64,000 bases of DNA from Magnolia sinica (lineage: Eukaryota; Streptophyta; Magnoliopsida; Magnoliales; Magnoliaceae), in NCBI RefSeq assembly GCF_029962835.1, contig NC_080588.1, forward strand, positions 66,550,001 through 66,614,000, written 5' to 3'. The notes under the pieces were generated by a model. It saw only the letters and a program-made list of their open reading frames with translations. It was not told where the DNA came from and searched no databases. Of this stretch, positions 1-10,107 are shown in pieces (position 1 is the stretch's first letter; each line of letters begins with the position of its first letter). Both the position numbers and the translations under genes were made by a program.

Positions 1-234
1 TGAAATATAAGTCTACTAGTGGCTATGTGTTTACCCTTTAAGGAGTCAAAGTATCCTTAAAGTCTTAGAAGCAGATTTGTATATCTCGACAGACGATGGA
101 GTTCGAGTTTATTGCTCTTGCAATTATAGGTGAAGAGGCCGAATAATTGAAAAATCTAATTTTAGATATACCCTTATATGATAAGCTAATGACAACAATT
201 GTGTTGTAGTAAAACATTCGATTTCTCGCAGTAG

Positions 235-350
235 GTTTAGGCAGCATGGATGTGGGAGAGGTCTGGTGATTTATATCCCAACCAAGATCTTGCCTACACC
301 ATTGGTGTTAGTGATCATCAAAAAGATTGATTTTATGCACAAGTCACTTG
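235..350 (+). pseudogene. Rhamnogalacturonan lyase copy A, remnant of exon 12
   Basis: This 116-nt block matches exon 12 of the two downstream copies (16835-16951 and 55920-56036, both 117 nt). One base is missing early in the exon, which shifts the frame, and the Trp of the QKDW motif is a TGA stop. The splice borders (a TAG before 235, GTGTGA after 350) still resemble those of the intact copies. Sequence 351-598 and 6309-6475 matches intron 12 of copy C on either side of a Ty3/gypsy insertion. Exons 13 and 14 are absent: intron-12 similarity stops near 6475, shortly before the promoter of the next copy. The gene is dead here; earlier exons would lie left of the window. Bases 1-234 hold intron-like sequence and nothing else recognisable. 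Confidence 0.85.
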
Positions 351-598
351 GTGTGATTCCTTTAACCATCTTTCAGTTACAAAATTTCATCGAATCCGTT
401 CACATGTTGAATATTTTTCGAAATGCATTTTTTGGCCATCAGTACGATATATCGCAACATGGTTTGGAAGAGGAAAACTCCAAAATTTTCCTTTCTATAC
501 ATTGATTTGGCCTTATACATGACCACACAATTTGCATAAACAATTAAGATGGGTTTGATTTAAAATCACTTGATTTTGTTAATAATTTCATGTTTGGC

Positions 599-1323
599 TG
601 ACATAGGGAAGGATGTGAGGTCGAGCACTGTCTTCCTCAAGAGGATAACTATTCCGAATCCACGAAACTTCTCTGGACTCCTCACAGAGACTTCTCGAAT
701 CCACAAGGAAAGAAAGCAAGAAAATAGAAATAAATTCTAATAAAGTTAAAATTGATTGATGAATGAATAAAAACGAGTTCACAACCCTTTAAATAGGGAT
801 ACGAAGCAATGAGAGAGAAATCAGAATCAAACTATGACTAAAACTCCTAGAATTCGTGACTTACAATAAATAGTAAACTTACTATTTTTAGGCGGTCGTG
901 ATGTCTACTAGTGCACAAGGTTTTCGGCCAAAAATAGTAAGTATCCTATTTGGCTTCACCAAGTTGTTCTCCTAATTTTTCTAAGCTCTTTCCATATTGG
1001 GCGTAACTCCTAAAGCCCAATGGATGAAGAGTTATAATCAAACTAAAACTTACTATTTATAGTAAAAACAAAATTAAAATAGGAAAATGACCACCGATCT
1101 GGCAGTATTTCACAAATTCGGCTTGTGTTACCCGACATAGTAGGGTTGGTTGGCTAAAGTATCTCGTTTTACCCCAAAATCATATATTTTACGTCCGATA
1201 ACTCATTCTAGATTGCAAGATATGCCTGTTTTAAGGTCCGATGGTCCGGATCACTTCTGTCATCGATCGGGCCTTTTCTGATCCATCTTGGCCATGTAAC
1301 TGTCCGCAACCCTCTTTACATCA
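599..1323 (-). repeat. 3' LTR of the Ty3/gypsy element (left copy)
   Basis: 725 bp, TG...CA, matching 5584-6308. The polypurine tract borders it at 1324. The same LTR family recurs as a solo LTR in the opposite orientation at 39157-45039 and as fragments near 25905-26010 and 26642-27067. Confidence 0.92.
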
Positions 1324-1593
1324 ATCTCCTCCACTTCAAAAGAACTCATCGTCGAGTTCTCATCTTACTCTAGTTCATGATACTCGGTCAGGTCTGCGAC
1401 GTTGAAAGTTCATGAGATCGCCATATCATCTAGAAGATCAACAACATAAGCATTTTCATTGATCTTTTGGATGATTGATACCAGTCCAATCTTCTTATTT
1501 TTTAACTTGTTGTAAGTTTCGGTCAGAAATATTTCTCTACGCAGATGGACCATTACCTGGTCGCCTATCTCGAACACTTTTTATCGTCGATGC

Positions 1594-3820
1594 TTATCTG
1601 CTTACTTCTTGTAATTTTTGTTCAATGCATGTAGCTTGGTCTGTACCTCCGCATGAATGCCCATGATCCAGTCTATTATATGTTCTCCTGCCATGCTCAT
1701 GCCTGAGAGCTTGGGTAGAGGGACCAAGTCTAGTGTGTGGCGAGATACTCGTCCATAAATAACCTAGAACGGGGATTTTTTCGTTGAGCGGTTCACCATG
1801 TTGTTGAATGCAAACTCCGCTTGAGATAAAACCAAATCCCATTGCTTCGGTTTTTCTCTTGAAATACATCGAAGGAGGTTTCTCAACGTGCGATTTATAA
1901 CCTCGGTCTGCCCATCAGTCTGTGGGTGGTAGGCGCTGCTGAACTGAAGTCGTATATCGAATCGAGTCTACGAAGTTCGTCGAAAGTGGCTAATGAACTT
2001 CGTGTCATGATCAGAAGTAATAATCTTGGAAACCCTGTATAGTTGCACAAGTTCTCTAAAGAATAGGTTCACACGTGTGTTGTATCGAGAGTTTTCTTGC
2101 ATGGAATAAAATGCGCCATCTTGGAGAAACAATTTACTACCATAAACACCGAATCCATACCTCGTTGTGTTCGTGGGAGACCAAGTAAGAAGTCCATAGA
2201 TAAATCCTCTTAAGGGCCGTCAGGCACGGGTAACGGGCTGTAAAGGCCTGTATTATGAGATTGTCCTTGGGGGTCTGATAAATATAATAACGTTGAACTG
2301 CCTTCCTCACATCACGTACCAATTGTTGCTAGTAATACCGCTCTTTCATAAGAGCTCGCGTCTTGTTTCGCCCAAGGTGTCCACTAAGGCTACCTCCATG
2401 TAGCTCTTTGATTATCCGTTCCCTTAACAAACTTTTGGGGATGCAAAGTCGATTCCCCTTGAAAAGGAACCGGTCTTATATATGTAAGTCACTGGGGTGA
2501 TTTTCTTGACTTCTAACCCATGTGTCCTTGAAGTCGTTGTCGTCGACATATATGTCCTTGAGGTGCTCGAACCTGACAACCTCATTGCTCATAGTGACTA
2601 ACAAAGTTGCACGATGACTTAGCACATCGGCTACTTTGTTCTGTTGCCTAGACATATGTTTTAGCACGAACGTGAATTCCTGTAAAAATTAGATCCATCT
2701 ACCATGAACACGGTTAATGTTAACTTGCCTATTAATGAATTTGAGAGCTTGATGGTCCATATAAAGTATGAATTCCCTTTGAATCAAACAATGTCATCAG
2801 TGTCGCAGTGCCTGGACCATTGCATACAACTCGATCTCATATGTAGACCACTTCTTCTGTGCATTGCTAAGTTTCTCACTGTAGAAGGCTACTGGAGTAC
2901 CTTCTTGAGATAAAACTTCTCCAATCTCGACATATGAGGCATCACATTTGACTTCAAACAGTTTGTCGAAGTTGAAAAGTACAAGAACCGGGGTCGTGGA
3001 TAACATACGCTTAATTTCAGTAAAGCTCTTGTCGTCTTCGTCAGTCCATTGAAACTGACCTTTCTTCATGTAATTTGTGATTAGTGACATAATGGTACTG
3101 ATGCCTATGGATATTATGACAAAACTCAGAAACAACAGGCTATCAGTCATGAAGCTGCACTTTTTAAAATTGAGATACAGTTTATTTTTAGTGAGCACTT
3201 GAAGGACCTTCTTGACTGTATATGGGTAGTTTGGTCTTAACTGTATATCAAAATATCATCAAAATAAACCATAATGAACCGACTAATGAAAGGTTTCTGA
3301 ACTTGGTTCATCAATCTTATGAATGTGCTAGGCGCGTTCGAAAGACCGAAGGGTATGATCATCCATTCATACAATCCTTCCTTGGTCTTAAAGGCCGTTT
3401 TCCACTCATCACCTGACCGTATTCGAATCTGATGGTAGTTACTTCGTAAGTATTGAGAGAATATTTTTGCACCCTCCAGCATGTCTAGCATATCATCCAA
3501 CCGTGGTATAAGAAGTTTGTATTTTATGGTGATTTTGTTGATGGCCCGACTGTCGACATACATGCGCCAATTCTTATTTTTCTTTAGAGTTAATAAAGCT
3601 GGTATGACACATGGTTCAGGCTTTCTTAAATAAGACACTTACAGATCAGTTCCTCCACTTGCCCCTGTAGAATCTCGCACTCATTCGGACTCATCCAATA
3701 GTGAGGATGATTGAGTAAAATGGACCCAGGGACAAAGTCAATATGGTGCTGGATATCTCGCATAGGAGGTAACCCATTGGGAAGGTCATCGGGCCAAATT
3801 TCTTTGAATTCATGTAACAA
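1594..3820 (-). pseudogene. Ty3/gypsy pol remnant: RT, RNase H, integrase
   Basis: Minus-strand reading in pieces. Positions 3820-3626 resemble the region before RT. Positions 3638-3237 carry the reverse transcriptase palm with the motif [10 protein letters not shown]. Positions 3198-2797 carry the RNase H start ([16 protein letters not shown]). Positions 2667-2476 carry the linker with NKVADVLSHR, and 2322-1594 the integrase. The frame is broken several times by shifts and stops, for example a TAA just after the RT piece, so no functional polyprotein can be made. The protease region lies roughly at 3900-4400. The domain order supports Ty3/gypsy, not Ty1/copia. Chromodomain not established. 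Confidence 0.85.
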
Positions 3821-4440
3821 GGGGTTTACTCTTTTAGGGATGATGGTAGACTCGAGTTCTTCCCCTTTTACAATTAATGCAGTGTCTTCTGGCCGTCCTT
3901 GACGAAGATATATATATTATCTCACCCTTTATGAGTAGCGTCACGGTCAAATTGCCAGGGTCGACTGAGTAGTATGTGACATACCTCAATGTCAACCACA
4001 TCACATACTACTTCACCCTTATAATATTTGTCAATTGAAAGGATATGGTGCACCGTTCAGTTACCTTTGTTTCGCTGACTACTTCATCACATACTACTTC
4101 ATCCTTATATGGGGAGAGATGAACGCTCTATTTTCAATTGCAATTTTTTCACAATGACCTTGGAGACGATGTTCTCGTTGCTCCCACTATCAATGATCAC
4201 GTCACAAACCTTTCGATTCACTTTACACCTAATTCAGAAGATGTTATGCCACTGTGGATGCACTTCTTTTCTTGGCGCATATATTAGCTGCTTCACGACG
4301 ACCAACTCGCCGCTATCTTATTGAATCCAACCTAACTCATCTGCCTCATTATCGGTGGTGTGCTCCTTGTTCTTCAACATCTGGATCTTCATACGTGTTA
4401 TTAGCACTACCATCATTGATGACGAGGTTTGCCACTTTTC

Positions 4441-5418
4441 GTTAGGGACAAGTATTTGACAGGTGGCCCGGTTGACCACAATAATAGTAGGTGTTAGGCC
4501 TTGGCCGAGCATAAGGGTTCAGGATTTTAGCTTGCCCGCTTCCCTGATCTTGAATCTCAGACATAGGAGGTTGAGTGAGTGCTCTTACGGGCTCCTTTCC
4601 CTTGGGCTATAGAGCTCCCTGGGGCGGACTTGCCGCAGTGACTCTTGCGGTTGGATATGTCCGTGTGCTAGGACGTTCAAGTTGCACTTCCACCCCGGTG
4701 GCCAACTTGATTTCATTCATCGTCCAAACGGACTGCATCTGGACCCGATCCTGAATCACTATACACAATTCACCGTTGAATCGGGCGACTTGTTATGATT
4801 CAGTCTCGATCAAATCGTTACGCGCCGTTAAGCGGTAAAATTCTTCTGTGTATTTTTTCACCGACCGATTATCCTATTGACAGTTTTGATATTATTGAAA
4901 TAATATCTGATCGTAGTCGTTAGGGAGGAATCGGGCATATAGTAGTTGCTTCATCCGCTGCCATGTGTAGATTGGTGCTTTCGTCTGCTTGGTTTATGTA
5001 AGTTGCAGTTGTTCCCACCAAGCTGAAGCTCCGCCCTTTAACTGTAGGCCACAAGTTTGACCTTTTTTACTTCAGAAATGTTCATGTAGTCAGAGAATTG
5101 CTCAACTTCAGAAAGCCAATCGAGGAAATCTTCAATGTGTAGTTGGCCATTGAAGCTAGGAATATCAACTTGCATATTGAATTCTCCATTTGTTCGATCT
5201 ACTCGATTGCCGCCTTGTCTGGAGTGTTGGAAGATTATATCATCAATCTCCTCCTCACTGGATCTCTCTTCCTCAGGAATGACCCTTAGATGTACTACCG
5301 GTACTATCCTGTGATCAGGGCAATTACGAGTCTCGATGATTGGTGATGGAGGATTACCATCAGGAATACGGAGCTGTCCTAGAGCCTTCGCTATGCGATC
5401 CACCAAGCAATCTGCCAT
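4441..5418 (-). pseudogene. Ty3/gypsy gag remnant with damaged zinc knuckle
   Basis: The longest clean piece is 5418-5038 (126 aa), beginning MADCLVDRIAKALGQL and containing the gag motif FLDWLSEVEQF. A zinc-knuckle trace lies at about 4450-4485: YYYCGQPGHLSNTC. The first Cys of the expected CX2CX4HX4C has become Tyr and a stop follows directly. Gag would package the element RNA; this copy cannot. Confidence 0.8.
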
Positions 5419-5583
5419 GCGATCGATAGAAGCCTGCAGCCCTTACATGGCTTGCCGATTCTCTCGTTGTGCTGCTTCGAAAACTGTTAAAAGTTGATTC
5501 TATGGAGCACTGTCCATAGGATTATTGCTCGACCCGTCATTAGAAGCCATCGATCCGAGGAAAAACCTCGCTCTGATACCAAC

Positions 5584-6308
5584 TGACGCAGGGAAGGACG
5601 TGAGGCCGAGCACCGTCTTCCTCAAGAGGATAACTATTTCAAATCCACAGAACTTCTCTGGACTCCTCATAGAGACTTCTCGAATCACGAGGAAAGAAAG
5701 CAAGAAAATAGAAATAAATTCTAATAAATTCGAAATTGATTGATGAATGAATAAAAACGAGTTCACAACCCTTTAAATAGGGATACCAAGCAATGTGAGA
5801 GAAATCAGAATAAAACAACAACTAAAACTCCTAGAATTTGCAACTTACTATAAATAATAAACTTACTATTTATAGATGGTCGTGATGTCTGCTAGTGCAC
5901 AAGGTTTTCGGCCAAAAATAGTAAGTGTCCTATATGGCTTCACCAAGTTGTTCTCCTAATTTTTCTAAGCTCTTTTCGCGTTGGGCACAACTCCTAAAGC
6001 CTGACGGATGAAGAGTTATAATCAAACTAAAACTTACTATATTTATAGTAAAAACGGAATTAAAATAGAGAAACGACCACCAATCTAGTGGTATTTCGCA
6101 AATCTGGCTTGCGCAACCGGCATAGCGGGGTTGGCTAGGTAAAGTATCTTATTCTACCCCAAAATCATATATTTTACATTTGATAACTCATTCCGGATTG
6201 CGAGATACGCCTGATTTAAGGTCCAATGGTCCGGATCACTTCTGTTGTTGACCGAGCCTTTTTTGATCGATCTTGGCCATGTAATTGTCCACGACCCTCT
6301 CTACATCA
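5584..6308 (-). repeat. 5' LTR of the Ty3/gypsy element (right copy)
   Basis: 725 bp, TG...CA, pairs with 599-1323. It is followed on the plus strand by the TSD TTGGC at 6309-6313 and preceded, after a 1-2-bp spacer, by the complement of the primer-binding site. Confidence 0.92.
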
Positions 6309-6903
6309 TTGGCCAAACACACCCACCACGTGAATTTAAGAATGAGATGATTTGGGAATTCCCAATTTCTCAACTCCAAGCATGCAAACAGGCCCATTAA
6401 CCGATTGACCGTTACATTATACTTTTTGAGTGCATGTTCACATAACAAGCACTCGTGTCTGCATATGGCCTACTTTAAAATATAAAAAATGGTCACAAAA
6501 AGTAGTTAAACTTGAAATTCATTCCTAAAATGGCCTATTTTTAGAAAACCATTCAAGTGTGATTTGTAAACACGTAGAGCGGGCCTGCTTTCTAAAAATA
6601 TATTATAGCACCAAGCAGATTACCAATACTAAAGTTATAGTAGTTGGAAGCTATAATGCATGCCGCTTTTTATTCATCATCTTATCCTATGCAACTTCTC
6701 GGTTTTAGCCACCCATGAAATTTCAATTGGCTTCGCCTACATAAACAACTAATGTCCATCCATTGGAAGGGCCCGCCGGATGTAAGGACTGGATGCATCT
6801 CTCTACTTACCACTTGACTCGATTGAGTTCTAAGTTGAGTCTATTGCTCGTGTTTTTATCCTATTCTAATAGCTGGAATTGCAACTGGGGTTGTTCTTGG
6901 TCT

Positions 6904-6957
6904 GGAACATGAGCTAAGAAGCAGAAGCCAGGAACATGAGCTAAGAAGCAGAAGCCA
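6904..6957. repeat. Perfect 27-bp tandem duplication
   Basis: A unit beginning GGAACATGAGCTAAGAAGC is present twice in a row with period 27. Copy D has one degenerate version (around 60625-60650), so the duplication is private to copy B. Confidence 0.85.
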
Positions 6958-7176
6958 GGCCGTAGGCAGCCCATAGAATCAGGAATTGGTTTCCTGGGCT
7001 AGGCCGGACAATCCGGGCCCATCAAAGTCCAGACCATTTACCACTCCCGTTATATCGGTCAACGTACCCCAATCATGCGCGGCACTGTTCACAACGCTCT
7101 CGTGGATGAACAGGAATGCAGTCCAAAAAATCAGAGCGTGGGTAAACAGGAATGCAGTCCAAGCAATCAGGCGCTT

Positions 7177-7188
7177 GGCTTTAAAGCC
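7177..7188. promoter_or_regulatory. Conserved promoter palindrome GGCTTTAAAGCC (copy B)
   Basis: This perfect 12-bp inverted repeat is found unchanged in copies C (38456-38467) and D (60798-60809), each time preceded by GCTT. Flanking sequence is less conserved. Binding factor unknown. Confidence 0.5.
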
Positions 7189-7201
7189 ACAATCAAATAT
7201 G

Positions 7202-7751
7202 TGGAAATGGTTCTATAAGGTCGACCTCATGGGAACTTCCGATGAGTTGGAGATGTGTGGGCCCCACCGTGATGTATGTCGAACATCTACCCCATCAGTG
7301 AGATGCACCATTTCATGGTGGGCTACAGGATTAAAAATCAAGTCAATCCATGCCTTGTATGGGCCTCACCACATACAACAATTGAGAGGGGTTACCCTCC
7401 CATTAAAACATCTAGAATCATTTATTGGGCCTACCTAGATGTGGTTTAAAAATCCAGGCCATACATTGTGTGTGTCCAAATTGGATGAGAGGTCAGACCA
7501 AGTTTAAGACGCATCCAAAACTCAGGTGTTCCCTACAAAGTGCTTTTATACGTTTTAGACATGTCTTCACAGTATTTTGGATGGTATGGCCCACCTGAGT
7601 TCCATATTCGTATGATTTTTAGGATATCATATAAATTAAAGGGGACCCATAAAATACACGGTGTTGATGTTCCACATACATCACTGTGGGGTCTACACAA
7701 CTCGACCTCATGGGAAGTTCCCACGAGGCGGACGTTGGAGTACCATTTCCC
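7202..7751. mobile_element. Non-autonomous DNA transposon with long terminal inverted repeats
   Basis: The left end (GGAAATGGTTCTATAAGG) and the reverse complement of the right end (GGAAATGGTACTCC) match. Similarity continues inward for about 90 bp, including CCTCATGGGAACTTCC and a CCCCACCGTGATGTATG core. Copy D lacks it at the same promoter position. No transposase is encoded. A relative is in the copy C promoter at 37898-38335. The long TIRs suggest a Mutator-like MITE; a TSD was not clear. Confidence 0.75.
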
Positions 7752-7797
7752 GTATATATAGAGAGAGTACTTAGTTTCTAATGCAAGGGAAGAAGTC

Positions 7798-7805
7798 TTA
7801 TAAAA
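7798..7805 (+). promoter_or_regulatory. TATA box of copy B (TTATAAAA)
   Basis: It lies about 37 bp before the proposed leader-exon donor at 7843. Equivalents are TATATACA at 38581 in copy C and TATAAA at 60896-60901 in copy D. Confidence 0.55.
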
Positions 7806-7849
7806 CAATTTGATCCCGTCATCTTTCATCAAGACTGTAGAGGTGAGAG

Positions 7850-10069
7850 ATGGAGATTTTGTATTTTAATTTTTTATCTTGTTTCTACATGGGATTTTGC
7901 ATTTTTGGATTGAAATTGGCATTTCCCTCTCCTCTGGTTTCAGCCCAGCTTGATTTTGGGGTGCATTTGCAGATACAAGATAAATACGTATTAATTCCTC
8001 CTACTTTTGCATCTGAATCTCCAATTTTCCTTTTTCGTTATCATCATTATGCGAGAATTGCAGCATTTTTAGCTCGTATTATTTATACGATCTGGACCAT
8101 CCTCATGTATTGCTTTATCCCTTTCAAAATATCACATTGAGTAGATGATATCCCTGTTCATACTAACAATGCAATGAATTGCTAGGAAAGTAGATGATGT
8201 ATATTGATTATAATGAAGAATTTTTCATCACTAATCTAGACTCAATCATGTCAGTTCTTTGATTGATCCTTTGTTTTACTAGTTAATTTGATCACATCAT
8301 CCTAACAATCCAATCAATGATAGGAAAGTGAGCAGTGCATATAGATTATATTAGAAATTTAGAGGTCCAGTCATTGATTTTGGACCATCCATGATGCGGG
8401 GTCCACCTTTAATTGCCGGTTTTAATACAAAGGGCTAAACTTAAGATGAGGTAAGTGGGTGGAATGACTCTAACATTATTGTTAAAGTGAGTGATGCACA
8501 TGATAATGTGTGGTCCTTTGTACTAGCAAACAATTTTGTTATCATTTAGTCTCGTTCTAATTCTGCTCCGTGGTGTTGGAGAATAGATGTTAGCATGCCT
8601 GACTTGAATATAATATCAGATAAATATATCCTCCTAGCAATTGCTTTAGTGAAAATGTCCGCAAGTTACACCTCTAACTTCAAATCCTGAATGTTTAAAA
8701 GATTGATAGGCCACACCTGCACATTTAGTATTCATATTGGAAATTAGTATCAAACGAGCTTTTGCCATTTTATTCTATATAAGATTTCTGTTCTCATTGA
8801 GCTCATTTTTGGACTTATTAGAATAAAGGTAAGGAGTACTGATAATGCCAACCGACAATTTCTCTCACATGAAGTATTAATCAAGTTTAATATATTTATA
8901 AAGCTAGGCATCGAGTTGAGTCGGGAGTTAGGCTGACTCGACTCGATCCGGTTTTGAAATAGGCCTGACCCGAACTCGATCCAACTCAATACCGAGTCCA
9001 ACATGCCTGACTCGATTCGAGTTCGGTCTAGCTTGGATTGATCTGGACTGAGTCCAATCCGATCAGAAGTACCGAGTCGAGTTGAGTTGGCACTGAGTCG
9101 CATTGAGAGATGAGGGAGGGAGTGGAGAGGAGGAGGGTGATGGTGATGGGTGGTTGCTGGGCTTGGAAGAGGAGGATGATGAGGGAGGGAGGGAGGGAGT
9201 GGACAGAAGAGAGAGGAGGAGGAGGGTGATGGTGGTGGGTGGTTGTCGGGCTTGGAAGAGGAGGTTGAGGGAGGGAGAGAGGTTTGGATCGGGTTGGGAT
9301 AGCGTTAGAGAGTTGGCTCGAGTTGGGTTTCGGATCGAGTCAGGTTGAGTTACTGGGTAACTCGAACTCGACTTGGTTTGAGTTTGGATTGGGCGAAGCT
9401 TATTCGGTTTGACCAACTCACCCATTCGGTTTGAGTTGAGTCGGATTGGACCGAGTTGGACGAGTTGAGTTAGCCTGATCGGGTCATACCGTGCCCACCT
9501 CTATATATTTAGTGTACTCATGAAATATCATATACGAGGAGATATGAATCCCCGCTTGATTGTCATAGAAAAGGGTAAATAGGCTTAGTACTCAAAACAA
9601 CAGCTGGCTCAAAAAGAAAAAATGACTATAACCATAAAACCTTACTGGTAGCATGTTTCATTACTCAATACTTTGCATCTGCAGAGGAACGACTATTTTT
9701 TATTTTTCAAGAGTAAATAAGCACCAACGGAAGTATAAAATCATGTAGCTAGCATCTGTTATTGGTAAAACATGCCCAATTAACTTAGCATGTAGTTAGC
9801 ATCTATTATTAATAAAACATGTCCAATCCAACCCCTTCCTTTTATGTACATTTTCATTATTAGACGCTGGTGACTGAAACAATGGACAGGCAGGTGGTGA
9901 TTGATAATGGCATCCTCCAACTAACATTGTCAAAGCCGGACGGGATTGTGACTGGCATACGATACAACGGCATCGATAATTTGCTAGAAGTCCGTAATGA
10001 AGAAGTTAACAGAGGCTATTGGGATATCAACTGGTATGAGCCTGGAGGCCCAGAGTTCTTTGATGTGTA

Positions 10070-10107
<38 letters not shown>

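Larger units (their letters stand above)
599..6308 (-). mobile_element. Ty3/gypsy LTR retrotransposon, full length but decayed
   Basis: Two 725-bp LTRs (599-1323 and 5584-6308) both start TG and end CA as read on the plus strand. The 5-bp target-site duplication TTGGC is perfect (594-598 and 6309-6313). Next to the right LTR, about 5571-5582, lies the complement of an initiator-Met primer-binding site (TGGTATCAGAGC). A purine tract abuts the left LTR (complement of 1324-1345). The element therefore reads on the minus strand: gag, protease, reverse transcriptase, RNase H, integrase. The order RT-RNase H-integrase is the Ty3/gypsy order. A hand comparison of the first 250 bp of the LTRs gives roughly one difference per twelve bases, so this is an old insertion. 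It sits inside intron 12 of lyase copy A. Confidence 0.93.
6640..7842 (+). promoter_or_regulatory. Promoter region of lyase copy B
   Basis: This region matches the sequences upstream of copy C (27845-28018 plus 38336-38635) and copy D (60345-60938), so it belongs to the duplicated unit. Shared blocks are, in order, an AAGCTATAATGCATGC-like block (about 6648), a CTAGGCCGGACAAT block (about 7000), a GTTCACAACGCTCTCGTGG block (about 7087), the GGCTTTAAAGCC palindrome (7177-7188), an AGAGAGTACTTAGT block (about 7761), and a TATA box. A leader exon probably ends at 7842 (GTAGAG before GTGAGAG). Copy B has two private duplications and a transposon inserted between the palindrome and the TATA box, so spacing differs from D. 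Confidence 0.65.

Noticed and set aside
5571..5582. tRNA-like sequence TGGTATCAGAGC (also at 21251 and as variants at 27763 and 62685)
   Set aside because: These are retrotransposon primer-binding sites complementary to initiator-Met tRNA, not tRNA genes; no cloverleaf surrounds them.
9063..9425. 120-codon Ser/Pro-rich frame on the minus strand and its Gly/Glu-rich partner on the plus strand
   Set aside because: Both come from the GGAGGGAGGG low-complexity stretch of a transposon; the composition explains the lack of stops.
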